The notes beneath the pieces were generated by a model. It saw only the letters and a program-made list of their open reading frames with translations, did not search any database and was not told the DNA's origin. From Acidobacteriaceae bacterium (GTDB lineage: Bacteria > Acidobacteriota > Terriglobia > Terriglobales > Acidobacteriaceae), in assembly GCA_903642235.1 (NCBI GenBank), contig CAHJWL010000012.1:1-64000 (forward strand): DNA of 64,000 nt. The letters are read 5' to 3'. Below, piece by piece: positions 35,818 to 44,392 of this stretch. The position numbers were made by a program, and so were the translations under genes. The stretch's first letter is position 1. Each line of letters opens with the position of its first letter.

Positions 35818-36411
35818 TTACAGGGCGGGGATGCGAAGGGCGTTGCGGATGCCGAGGACGTTGAAGTCCTTGAGGCGGCTCTTCATGACGTAGATGAGCC
35901 GGTTATTGCCGTCGGGATCGGTGGGCATCATGAAGAAGCCCGGGCCGAGAACATGATCGCGCGTGTTGCTGACGAAGCCCTCGATCTCTTCTTCGTCCTG
36001 AAAGCGGACGCGCACCCAAAGGCCAGGCTGGATGGGCGCGTTCTGATGAAAATGCAGGGCTTTGTGGTGCGTATCGCCGTCGAATGTGCTGACGAAGAAG
36101 ACGGCCTTTGCGTCAGAGACAGGGATGTTCTTGACCTCGCCGGTGTCGATCATGGTGAGGCGGATGCTGTCGAGGGGTCGTTGCGGATCGGTGGCGAGCA
36201 TCTGCTCGACCGAGCCGAGGTCCAGCGAACTGGCATAGCCGCGGATGGCGTGGTCGACGAAGCGGATGACGACCTTGTAGCGGGTGGAGGAGATGGGGTT
36301 CAGGCCTGCCCCTGACTGTGTCCTGGGGGCGATAGGTCGTACTGCTTGATTTTGTACAGCAACGCCTTGTAGCTGATCTGCAGGTCGTTTGCTGCTGCCT
36401 TCCGATTCCAT
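35818..36411 (-). CDS. DUF6982-like protein coupled to the sigma-54 regulator
   Basis: 197 residues if started at the ATG at 36411, which has a GGAGGG just upstream. That start overlaps the regulator gene by 112 bp. The conserved part starts only at about residue 40, so the true start may be the CTG at 36303 that overlaps the regulator's TGA stop as CTGA. The recognisable body has YKVVIRFVDHAIRGYASSLDLG, AKAVFFVSTFDGD and WVRVRFQDEEEIEGFVSNT then GFFMMPTDPDGNNRLIYVM. This two-barrel pattern (a PilZ-like or Sm-like beta fold) is typical of acidobacterial DUF6982 proteins. Role unknown; translational coupling suggests it works with the regulator. Confidence 0.75.
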   Translation of the reverse strand: MESEGSSKRPADQLQGVAVQNQAVRPIAPRTQSGAGLNPISSTRYKVVIRFVDHAIRGYASSLDLGSVEQMLATDPQRPLDSIRLTMIDTGEVKNIPVSDAKAVFFVSTFDGDTHHKALHFHQNAPIQPGLWVRVRFQDEEEIEGFVSNTRDHVLGPGFFMMPTDPDGNNRLIYVMKSRLKDFNVLGIRNALRIPAL

Positions 36412-37742
36412 CCGACACCCTCCAGGACCTGTTGAATCGCGGTTGCCTCGGCTTCACCCTTGAGGCTGCGCACCATCTGCTTGAGACCGCCGGCGCCGCT
36501 ACCCGATTCAGCCAGGGCAGGGGCTTCGCGGTCGCCGGAGTCGTGCAGGGCGAGCTCTTCGAGGATGGCTTTTTCGTCGCCAAGAACGAGATAGCGGTTG
36601 ATGACGTTTTCCAGCTCGCGGATGTTTCCCGGCCAGGAGTAGTCCGTGAGGGCGTTGGTGAGGTTGTTCGAGAAGAGGAGCGGCTCCCGGCTGTAACGTT
36701 TGGCAGCGCGGCGCATGAAGTATTCCGAAAGGACGGGGATCTCCTCCTTGCGCTGGCGAAGGGCGGGGATGGAGAGGGTAAAGCCGTTGAGGCGGTAGTA
36801 GAGGTCCTCTCGGAAGGTCTTGTTCGCCATCGCCTCCTTCATATTGATGTTCGTGGCGGCGATGACGCGGACGTCGACCTTCATGGGGGCGCGGCTGCCG
36901 AGACGCATAAAGGTGCCGTCCTGCAGGACCTGGAGCAGCTTGGCCTGGAGAATGGCGGGCATTTCACCGATTTCATCGAGGAAGATGGTTCCGCCGGAGC
37001 AGATCTCAAACTTGCCGGGCTTGGTTTTAACGGCGCCGGTGAAGGCACCCTGCTCGTAACCGAAGAGCTCGCTTTCGAGGAGGTCGGCAGGGACGGCGGC
37101 GCAGTTGACCTTGAGAAAGATGTGCTGGCTGCGAACGGACATCTTGTGGGTGTAGAGCGCGAGGACTTCCTTGCCGGTGCCGCTTTCGCCGAGGATGAGG
37201 ACGGGGATGTCGGCACGGGCGACGAGGGCGGCCTGTGCTTCGAGCTCGCGCATGCGCTTGGACGAGCGGACGAAGGAGTTGTTTTCGGTGAGCTGGATCT
37301 CCTTGGGGGCGTCGGTGGCCGGCTTGCGGTCGGCGAGAGCGAGGTGCTCTTCAATGGCCGATTCGACATCGGCGGCGATGAAGGGCTTCATGACGATCGC
37401 GCGCACGCCGCTGCGGACGACGCGCTCGAGTTCTCGCACCTCACCCGAGCACGAGAGGACGATGATGGGCAGCTGGGGCCGGGTGGAGCGGATGTGCGAG
37501 AGCAGGGGGAGGGGATCCTGCGTGGGATGGGGGGCGATGAGAACGAGGTCGGGCTCGCTGCCGCCTTCGATGCGGTCGAGGAGGGCCTTCTCTTCGCAGT
37601 AGGTGCTAAGGGCGTATGTTCGTTCGAGCGAGGCACGCAGGTAGTTCAAGACCGCGAGGTCTGGCTCGAGCAGCAATACTTGAGATCTGGTCTTCGGAGC
37701 CCGTGATGCAGAGATGGGGAAAGAAGACAACGATGCGGACAT
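36300..37742 (-). CDS. Sigma-54-dependent regulator with degenerate receiver domain (NtrC-like)
   Basis: 480 residues. The receiver-like domain (about 20-125) lacks the acid pair (EPD at 26-28 in place of DD). The phospho-acceptor position is Ala70 (DLVLIAPHP), although Lys119 (VMKPF) is kept. The AAA+ domain follows with Walker A GESGTGKE (185-192), the sigma-54 loop GAFTGA (232-237), Walker B GGTIFLDEIGE and the arginine-finger region FREDLYYRLNGFTL. It ends with a Fis-type helix-turn-helix (WNRKAAANDLQISYKALLYKI). It should drive sigma-54 promoters, but probably not by classical phosphorylation. It diverges from a second sigma-54 regulator at 38233. Confidence 0.95.
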   Translation of the reverse strand: MSASLSSFPISASRAPKTRSQVLLLEPDLAVLNYLRASLERTYALSTYCEEKALLDRIEGGSEPDLVLIAPHPTQDPLPLLSHIRSTRPQLPIIVLSCSGEVRELERVVRSGVRAIVMKPFIAADVESAIEEHLALADRKPATDAPKEIQLTENNSFVRSSKRMRELEAQAALVARADIPVLILGESGTGKEVLALYTHKMSVRSQHIFLKVNCAAVPADLLESELFGYEQGAFTGAVKTKPGKFEICSGGTIFLDEIGEMPAILQAKLLQVLQDGTFMRLGSRAPMKVDVRVIAATNINMKEAMANKTFREDLYYRLNGFTLSIPALRQRKEEIPVLSEYFMRRAAKRYSREPLLFSNNLTNALTDYSWPGNIRELENVINRYLVLGDEKAILEELALHDSGDREAPALAESGSGAGGLKQMVRSLKGEAEATAIQQVLEGVGWNRKAAANDLQISYKALLYKIKQYDLSPPGHSQGQA

Positions 37743-37925
37743 TCAAATACCTCGGTGGGAGGGGTCGGGATAGCTGCCCGATGACCCCGTTCGATAGCTT
37801 TTCAGTCTTTGGCGGAGCATCTGCCAGGCAGAGAGGACCGCGTGTTGACGATCGAGTTTGTCACCCCTCCGGTGACCTGAACTGAAGATGATTCTAGTGG
37901 GGCTGCCGGTGAATTCCAGAAAAAT

Positions 37926-37935
37926 GTTACGTAAC
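37926..37935. promoter_or_regulatory. Palindromic site GTTACGTAAC
   Basis: A perfect 10-bp palindrome in the 490-bp gap between the two divergent sigma-54 regulators, 22 bases before the candidate -24 element. It could be a regulator binding site. Confidence 0.35.
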
Positions 37936-37947
37936 TTGCCGAAAAGT

Positions 37948-37963
37948 GGGAAAAACATTTGCC
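37948..37963 (+). promoter_or_regulatory. Candidate sigma-54 (-24/-12) promoter
   Basis: GGGAAAAACATTTGCC places GG and TTGC twelve bases apart, as the consensus TGGCAC-N5-TTGC requires, but the C-A-C after GG is replaced by A's. If used, transcription would start about 255 bases before the regulator at 38233. Confidence 0.3.
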
Positions 37964-37978
37964 ACTTTAGGGTAACAG

Positions 37979-37994
37979 GTGCAAAACTTTGCAC
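37979..37994. promoter_or_regulatory. Palindrome GTGCAAA-AC-TTTGCAC
   Basis: A perfect 7-bp inverted repeat with a 2-base spacer. A related, looser site, TGCAAT-N9-ATTGCA, lies at 38179-38199. Both share TGCAA half-sites and may be enhancer sites for one of the flanking Fis-type regulators. Confidence 0.4.
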
Positions 37995-38232
37995 GTCCAT
38001 GAAAATCTTAGAAGAGTCCTCTCTATGTTGAAACGAGCAGGGGGAGGGGAGCCACGATGCTGAAAACAAGGAAAGATGGGGGAGAACAGGCGATTCAAGG
38101 CAGGAGAGGGATGGATCTGTTCGATCGAAGTGTCGTCTGAGGAACGAGGATCCGGCTTCGCTGGATTGGTGCTCCGCGTGCAATGTGAACGATATTGCAA
38201 TTCGACTGCAGCGTTGACTTTCCATTGGGGAT

Positions 38233-39324
38233 ATGACCTTGGCCATCGATAAAGGCACTACGACTCTTAACCTTCCGCCGCTCGACATCATCTTCGGCAA
38301 GACTGCAACGATGCAGGCTGTGCGGACCAAGCTCGAGCGCGTCGCGGAGACGGACGTTCCGGTGCTGCTCCAAGGTGAAAGCGGCACGGGCAAGGAGATC
38401 TGCGTGCGGCTACTGCACGCGCTCTCTCTGCGGGCGAAGGGCGCGATGGTGAAGGTCAGCTGCCCGGCGATTCCGCATTCCCTGTTGGAGACGGAGCTCT
38501 TTGGATATGAGAAGGGTGCGTTTACCGGGGCGATGACAACAAAGCTGGGCCGAGTGGAGCAGGCGCACCAGGGAACGCTGTTTCTGGATGAGGTGGGCGC
38601 GCTCGATCTGGGAGTGCAATCGAAGCTGCTCCAGGTTCTGCAGGACGGCACGTTTACGCGCGTGGGTGGACATGATCCGCGGTCGATCGCGACACGGCTG
38701 GTCTCCGCGGCAAACACAGACCTGCGGACGCAGGTCGAAGAGGGTACCTTCCGGCTGGACTTCCTGTTTCGCATCAATGCCGTGACGGTGAACCTGCCGC
38801 CCTTGCGGCAAAGGATCCAAGATCTGCCGATTCTGATTGACTACTTCATTGAGCACTACGCGCGTATCTTTCATCACACGCCGGAGCTGCTCTCGAAGAG
38901 CGCTATGCGACTGATGCAGAGCTACCACTGGCCGGGAAATATCCGGCAGCTGGAGAACCTGATTCGGAGCTACGTGCTGATCGGCTCAGAAGAGGCACTG
39001 GTCGCGGAGTTGATGCCGGAGGAGCAGCGCGGCGGCATCACGACAGAGATCGACCTGAGCGAGCCGGTGAGCCTGAAGCGGATCACCAAGAAGGCGACGC
39101 AGGACCTGGAGCGGCAGATCATTTTGAAGGTCTTGCAGGCGAACAGCTGGAATCGCCAGAAGACTGCCAAGTGGCTGCAGATCAGCTACCGGTCGCTGCT
39201 GTACAAGCTGAGCGAGGTCGGGATGCCCGAGGTGCCATCGCGGCCGCTGCGGATTCCACAGCTGGTACGCAAGGAACCGGACGCGCCGCGGGGAACAATT
39301 CTGACGCGCAGCCGGATCTCGTAA
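38233..39324 (+). CDS. Sigma-54-dependent Fis-family regulator without receiver domain
   Basis: 363 residues. It begins almost directly with the AAA+ domain: Walker A GESGTGKE (48-55), sigma-54 contact loop GAFTGA (95-100), Walker B TLFLDEVG (115-122) and RLDFLFRINAVTVNLPPLRQR. The C-terminal helix-turn-helix (about 310-335) reads WNRQKTAKWLQISYRSLLYKL. No sensory domain is present, so control must come from expression level or a partner protein, as in PspF-type activators. A GGGGA site precedes the ATG. Its position between a paralogous regulator and the EPS locus suggests a role in EPS regulation; this is inference. Confidence 0.95.
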   Translation: MTLAIDKGTTTLNLPPLDIIFGKTATMQAVRTKLERVAETDVPVLLQGESGTGKEICVRLLHALSLRAKGAMVKVSCPAIPHSLLETELFGYEKGAFTGAMTTKLGRVEQAHQGTLFLDEVGALDLGVQSKLLQVLQDGTFTRVGGHDPRSIATRLVSAANTDLRTQVEEGTFRLDFLFRINAVTVNLPPLRQRIQDLPILIDYFIEHYARIFHHTPELLSKSAMRLMQSYHWPGNIRQLENLIRSYVLIGSEEALVAELMPEEQRGGITTEIDLSEPVSLKRITKKATQDLERQIILKVLQANSWNRQKTAKWLQISYRSLLYKLSEVGMPEVPSRPLRIPQLVRKEPDAPRGTILTRSRIS

Positions 39325-39518
39325 GCGAAGGAGTCCGAGCTGCGGCCGGGCTCCTGCTGGTCTATGAGCGGTGAGCGTATAGGGATCGGCTTCATAGATT
39401 TGCATGGAAGCGGGTTGAGGAGAGTTTGGAGGGCTGGTCAGAGAGGGGCCGGGGAGCGAGCGGCCCCGGCAGCACAGGATCGACCTTTACTCGCTTAATC
39501 TAACTGCCTTAAACGGTT

Positions 39519-39554
39519 CAGCCTCCGCCGTCGTGCGACCGACGGCGGAGGCTG
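39519..39554. terminator. Large hairpin at the end of the beta-helix gene
   Basis: CAGCCTCCGCCGTCG-TGCGAC-CGACGGCGGAGGCTG, a perfect 15-bp stem with a 6-base loop, 15 bases past the stop of the minus-strand gene at 39569. It marks the left edge of the EPS locus. No T-tract follows. Confidence 0.7.
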
Positions 39555-39568
39555 CGGGAACCGGCAAA

Positions 39569-42500
39569 CTAGAAGATCGTGTTGTAGGCAGGAGCGCCGG
39601 CGACCTGCACGTTTGGTCTGCAGACGTTCAAGGTGATCTCCGCCGTCTTGGTATTGTCTTCGATTGATCTGGCCTGGACGGTGATGGTTGAGGCCGAAGC
39701 GGCAGCCTGAGAGTCCGGAGACCCTGTGGCGACACAGGAGTTGCCGGTGTCAGCAGCCGTCACTTCAATCCACGAACCAGTGTTGGCAGAGAGTGTCGCG
39801 CTGCCCGAGACCACCGTCCAGGCGACCTGGTTCGTAACGCCGTTGGTCACGGTTCCGAAGAGCCGACGCGCTGCCCCTGGGCTTACGTTCAAGCCGAGGC
39901 CGGGCTGACCGATGTTGACGCTGATGGAACTGGATGAGGAGAACGGAGCGACGGTAAGCGATAGGGGTTTGGAGGTCGCGGCTAGAAAGTTAGCGTCTCC
40001 GGTGTACCTTGCCGAAACTGAATACGTGTCAGCGGGAAGGTAGTTCAGGGAGATAGAGGCAGTGCCGCCGATCAGCGTCGCGGAGATTGTCTTTCCGTCG
40101 ACGGTGAAGGCCACATGGCCGGTGGGCAGGACATTGGCAAAGGGGGCGGCAGATGCGGAGAGGGTGACGGTCTGACCGACCGTGGTGGATGTTGGTGTGG
40201 CTGTCAGAGACAGTGTGGTGGTCTGTTTTTTGGGCGGAGTTGGGATGGCTGGCGGCTTGGGCGCCACGGGGGCTGGAGGCGTGACCGGGGCTGGGGGCGT
40301 GACCGGGGGTGCAGGCGCTGCCGGAGCAGTCGGCGCTACCGGGGTCGTGGGCGCTGTGGGAGTTACCGGTTGCACCGGCGTCACGGGTGGGGCCGGCGGA
40401 GCGGGTGGAGCCGTGTCAGAGGCGATCTCCATCGCTCCCATGGAGGGAGGATTACCGCGGGCAGTACCCAGAAGATCAACGCCAAGCAGGTTTGGAACGT
40501 TCAGGCCAGGCGCAACAAGGTTGAGCACCGGCAGGGCGATGCCTGTGTCCTTTGCCGGACTGTTTGCCGTCAGGTCAAAGCTGAACGCATCGAGAGCAAG
40601 ATCAGAAGAGATGGTGAGGGTGGGCTCGTTGCGGAAGTTCGGATCACTGCACACCTCGCCTGTGTTGAGGGGTGTTGGGCAGCCACCGTTGCGAAAGTTG
40701 TAGTAGAGGTTATGGTCGCGCACGGCCCAACCGCCATTTGCCGGCATGGAGTCGCTTTCACCATAGAAGAGACCGGGATTTTGGGCCGCGTCATACGAGC
40801 TCTTTACCAGGCCGAGATTGATGTTGTTGCGGTAGACGGTCTGAGCGTTGGGGCATGAATCGAAGCCACCTTCGCAGAAGAGATCGTAGGAGGTTGAGCC
40901 ATAGCCGGCATACGAGTTGTTTTCATAGAGGACGGAGCCATAAGCGGCAAAGGAGAAGACGATACCATCGCCTGCGGCACGGCAGCCGGAGACGCCGGGG
41001 AGGATAGCGGAGGAGGGTTCGTCACCGAACGGGGAGAGGATGCGCTCGCAGTTATGGAGCGTCGTGTTGTTGGCGAAGACGACGGTCTGACCGGAGCCGA
41101 TTTTGTACTGCTGCCCATCGTTGCCATAGCTCTGAGAGTTGGTGATGACGAGCGACCGCATGCCGGAGTGCAGGAGATCGAGGCCGTCCTGAAAGTTGTA
41201 CCGCCAGATGTCATGGTCAAAGACCCAGTCGCCGGAGGTGCTCGCGGTTCCGAAGCCATCCCCATAGCTGCCGAGAGACTGATCGCGGCACTCGACGTAC
41301 GGGTAATTGTGAACGATCGGGTACTCTTCGACGCAGCCTGTGAACTCAGTAATCGAGTTCGTCAGGGTAAAGCCGCCCGCGACCGAGATGTTGCTGCTGT
41401 ACCAGGAGTTGTCGTCCATGTTGATCCCGGCGTCCGGCATGGCACGGATGTGGAGATGGTCCGCGACGACTGCGACGCCGGTCGCGCCGGTGAGACCGTC
41501 CCGCGCGAGGCCGTGAATGAAGAGGTCGGTAAGGTTGTCGGAGGCGGAGAGAGCGCTCGTGGTGACGCCGTTCGATCCAGGGCTGTTTGCCGGGTATTCA
41601 CAGTGGTTGCCCGCGGAGTAGTTGCCGTTGGTGGTGCACTGTTCTTTGTCTGTGATCTCGAAGCAGGCAACATCGACAAATTGTGAGTCTTTGAGGTTGA
41701 AGGCGGTGCCTGCGAATCCGGTCATGTTCAGAAGTGTTTTCTGGCCGGTGTCGCTGTGGCAGCTGGCGTAGTTTTCACCGAGGATACGAGTGTGCTGCGC
41801 CGCGGTTCCGGAGGGGATGGAAGGCATGTAGCAGCTGCCCGAGTTGCCGGCGCAGTTGACGGGGAGGTTATCGGTCATGCTGTCGACGCCGGTCGTGTAG
41901 CCGCCTTGTTTCTGACGGACGATGACGGTGTCGCCGCCGCCGATCATCCACTGTGTCTGCATGCGCGACTGCTGATCGGCCCAGAGATCCCGGAGGTTGC
42001 TGACGGCGCAGGGCTGGTTGACGCCCGAGCCGGGGTAGGCGGCGTCGTGCCGTCCGTCACATTGCCCTGCGGGTGTATGCGCTGCGTCGACAAAGGGTGA
42101 GCCACCATCCGGGCGGACGAACCAGGTCTTTGAGCTGGTGCCCCCGTTGACGACCGTGAGGGTGATGACGTTGCCGGGCGCGGGCCAGGACGAGATGGTG
42201 CTGGCTCCAAAGCGGGCGTTGCCTGCGCGGCCGCAGGTGAGGGTCACGGAGCCGGGTGCGATGGCGGTGACCTGTCCGATGGAGCTGACGGTGGCGACGG
42301 AGGGCGCGGAGCTGGACCAGGTGCAGCTGTCCTGGAAGGGGAAGCCGGTGGAGCCTGCACCGCTGTTGTTGATGACAGTTCCGGTGCCGAGTGCGACTGT
42401 CGAGCCGACGGCGACGTTCATCGGCAGACTCGCGTTGAGGAAGTCGGTGTAGTTATGCAGATCGGGGGTCATGTACTGGTACCACGTGTCCCCGGCGTGC

Positions 42501-42832
42501 TGGGTGAAGATGCCGGCACGGCCGATGGTGCCGCCGGCATTGGCGATGGCGGAGGTGCCGATGAACTGGCCGGAGCCGGGGTCGGCGGTGGCGGTAAGGC
42601 GGCCGGCTGCACTCATGGAGAGGCGGGAGGGGCTGGAGGTGCTCCAGGTGACGCCGCCCGCGGCGCTGCAATCGTCGATGGATCCGTCTGTGTAGGTGCA
42701 GGTGGCGGAGAACTGAAGAGAACTGCCGCTCTGGATGGCGGCGCCCGCCGGAGAGACGGCCACGGTCGAAGCAGTCTTTGCAAAGGCTAGCGGCGCGGTA
42801 AAAAGAAGGAGTGTGGCAAGGAGATTCGTCAT
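39569..42832 (-). CDS. Large secreted beta-helix protein with Ig-like domains and Pro-rich linker
   Basis: 1087 residues with a signal peptide (LLATLLLFTAPLAFA). Two Big_2-like Ig domains (about 20-110 and 135-235) come first. The central domain (about 236-790) begins KTWFVRPDGGSPF and carries GGDTVIVR, TRILGENYASC, GCVEEYPIVHNYPYVECRDQ and YGDGFGT, with repeated N-rich turns typical of a right-handed beta-helix. A Pro/Thr/Ala-rich linker follows (about 800-870). It is followed by a Big_3-type Ig repeat (GHVAFTVDGKTI...SVSARYTGDANF) and a final beta domain. The same core is found in the 578-residue protein at 52209. Beta-helix proteins in EPS loci are often polysaccharide lyases, epimerases or adhesins; no catalytic residue is assignable. 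Confidence 0.9.
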   Translation of the reverse strand: MTNLLATLLLFTAPLAFAKTASTVAVSPAGAAIQSGSSLQFSATCTYTDGSIDDCSAAGGVTWSTSSPSRLSMSAAGRLTATADPGSGQFIGTSAIANAGGTIGRAGIFTQHAGDTWYQYMTPDLHNYTDFLNASLPMNVAVGSTVALGTGTVINNSGAGSTGFPFQDSCTWSSSAPSVATVSSIGQVTAIAPGSVTLTCGRAGNARFGASTISSWPAPGNVITLTVVNGGTSSKTWFVRPDGGSPFVDAAHTPAGQCDGRHDAAYPGSGVNQPCAVSNLRDLWADQQSRMQTQWMIGGGDTVIVRQKQGGYTTGVDSMTDNLPVNCAGNSGSCYMPSIPSGTAAQHTRILGENYASCHSDTGQKTLLNMTGFAGTAFNLKDSQFVDVACFEITDKEQCTTNGNYSAGNHCEYPANSPGSNGVTTSALSASDNLTDLFIHGLARDGLTGATGVAVVADHLHIRAMPDAGINMDDNSWYSSNISVAGGFTLTNSITEFTGCVEEYPIVHNYPYVECRDQSLGSYGDGFGTASTSGDWVFDHDIWRYNFQDGLDLLHSGMRSLVITNSQSYGNDGQQYKIGSGQTVVFANNTTLHNCERILSPFGDEPSSAILPGVSGCRAAGDGIVFSFAAYGSVLYENNSYAGYGSTSYDLFCEGGFDSCPNAQTVYRNNINLGLVKSSYDAAQNPGLFYGESDSMPANGGWAVRDHNLYYNFRNGGCPTPLNTGEVCSDPNFRNEPTLTISSDLALDAFSFDLTANSPAKDTGIALPVLNLVAPGLNVPNLLGVDLLGTARGNPPSMGAMEIASDTAPPAPPAPPVTPVQPVTPTAPTTPVAPTAPAAPAPPVTPPAPVTPPAPVAPKPPAIPTPPKKQTTTLSLTATPTSTTVGQTVTLSASAAPFANVLPTGHVAFTVDGKTISATLIGGTASISLNYLPADTYSVSARYTGDANFLAATSKPLSLTVAPFSSSSSISVNIGQPGLGLNVSPGAARRLFGTVTNGVTNQVAWTVVSGSATLSANTGSWIEVTAADTGNSCVATGSPDSQAAASASTITVQARSIEDNTKTAEITLNVCRPNVQVAGAPAYNTIF

Positions 42833-43166
42833 TACTGGGCTGCGCCTCCAGGCGAACTGCAGTCGTTAGCAGGTGATGGTAGGTGGAGCGGTTGAACAAA
42901 CAACGCAGGTGTCTCTGTCTGTCCTGCACATGAGCCTGACAGAGAGAATCGGTCTGGTTTATCCCACTTCAGAGGGAGAGAGGGTGTGTCTCCTCAGAGG
43001 CGCAAAGATGCGAACGCAAGGCGTACAGCGTTACGACCTTCGTGTTACTTGAGGGGGTGTTGCAGGGCGAACTATTCTTCTGCCGCAAGGACAAAGCAGG
43101 GCTTTGTCTGAAGGAGTTAGTGCAAGGCAGAGAGACGTTCTCAATCGGAGAGATCGTAAAGAAATA
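42833..43166. other. Intergenic region, no gene seen
   Basis: 334 bp between the beta-helix gene and the upstream GT4 gene. A weak inverted repeat TCTCTGTC / GACAGAGA (42912-42945) and GCAAGGC-like short repeats are present. It should hold the promoter of the beta-helix gene. No coding frame is convincing. Confidence 0.6.
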
Positions 43167-44390
43167 CTATTGCCGCGGAGCAGATACCTGAGTGTAAGCC
43201 GACACTGTTTGCGCTGCGATGGTCTTCCAGGAAGATTCACCGAACTGCAATTCCCTTATCTTAGCCGAGAAAATATTTCGTAGTTCAGGAGCGGAAAGCA
43301 GCTGCAAAAGGGCGTTACCTAGAACATTTTTCTCGGGAGCTACAAGGGATGCACTTACTCCATCTCTTAGAATTTCTCGAAAAACTGGTAAGTCGGTTGC
43401 AAGAATTGTTTTGCCGAATGCCAAGCCGGTCGCGAGAGCGCCGCTCGTGGTAATAGCTCGGTACGGGTAGACGACGATCTCGGCTGCCTGGTAAAGGGCG
43501 ACGAGCTGTTCGGTTGTTATGAAATGTTGATGAAGAAGTACGCGCTTGAGGTGAAGCGCCGACGTCTGTGCTTTGAGTGCTGCAAGCAGAGCGGGATCGC
43601 CTGTTCCTGCGACGACGAGCCACGCTGCGTCATTTGCCTGTTCTACCTGCTGCCAGGCGTCGAGAAGCAGATCGACGCCTTTGTAGGGGAAGACGAGACC
43701 CTGCCAGAGTACAAGAGGCGCTCCGGAAGGTACGCCAAAGCTCTCAAGGACTGGACCAGGGTGATGAACGGGCAGGTCGTAGAAAAAGGGGCCGTGCGGG
43801 ATGACGTGGATGTGCGCGGGATCGACTTCGAACTCAGAGATCAGCCTGCCCTGAATCGAGGCGGAGTGGCAGATGATGCTGTCGACGAAGTGGTACAGGC
43901 TGCGAAAGAGAACGTGATACCGGACCGCGGTATCGTGCGGCAGCAGGTCGTGCACGGTGAGGACGATCTTTGAGCCGCGACGTCTCGCGAGCTTCAAGAG
44001 CCAGAGATCGAAGGGAACGGGCCAGCGGAGCATCGGCATGAACTGCACGTGAAGGATGTCGGGGGCGGAACGGGCAAAACGGAGGGCGAGCGCGGCGAGA
44101 TTGAGGAGAGATTCTGCAAATTTCAGGACGCGGCGGGGCAGTCTGGGCAGGCGGAGGCGGCCGACGAGATCCATGGCTCCGGGATCATTGTGGATGCCGC
44201 GCGAGGAGAAGCAGGCGGGATCGAGATAGTAGGTGATGGAGCCGACGGTGAGGTCGACGCCGGCTGCCAGCAGCGCGCGTGAGAGATAGGCGGTGTAGTA
44301 GGGGACAACGGCGAGCAGATCCAGCATGAAGACGCGGGGCGGGAGCGCGGCCGTTGGTGTTCTCGGCTGTGGGAAGGAAGACGATGGCAT
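43167..44390 (-). CDS. Glycosyltransferase family 4
   Basis: 407 residues of GT-B fold. The N-terminal half has PYYTAYLSRALLAAGVDLTVGSITYY and LTVHDLLPHDT; the C-terminal half has VPHGPFF-like positioning (HVIPHGPFFYDLP), LWQGLVFPYKGVDLLLDAW and the nucleotide-sugar binding region YQAAEIVVYPYRAITTSGALATGLAFGKTILATDLPVFREIL. The usual E-x7-E is altered. It likely adds one sugar to the EPS repeat unit on the cytoplasmic face. The gene follows the GT4 gene at 44393 with a 2-bp gap, so they form one operon. Confidence 0.92.
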   Translation of the reverse strand: MPSSSFPQPRTPTAALPPRVFMLDLLAVVPYYTAYLSRALLAAGVDLTVGSITYYLDPACFSSRGIHNDPGAMDLVGRLRLPRLPRRVLKFAESLLNLAALALRFARSAPDILHVQFMPMLRWPVPFDLWLLKLARRRGSKIVLTVHDLLPHDTAVRYHVLFRSLYHFVDSIICHSASIQGRLISEFEVDPAHIHVIPHGPFFYDLPVHHPGPVLESFGVPSGAPLVLWQGLVFPYKGVDLLLDAWQQVEQANDAAWLVVAGTGDPALLAALKAQTSALHLKRVLLHQHFITTEQLVALYQAAEIVVYPYRAITTSGALATGLAFGKTILATDLPVFREILRDGVSASLVAPEKNVLGNALLQLLSAPELRNIFSAKIRELQFGESSWKTIAAQTVSAYTQVSAPRQ

Positions 44391-44392
44391 GG

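Noticed and set aside
36432..37706. 424-codon plus-strand frame opposite the sigma-54 regulator
   Set aside because: Antisense of conserved AAA+ codons; the minus-strand frame has all catalytic motifs.
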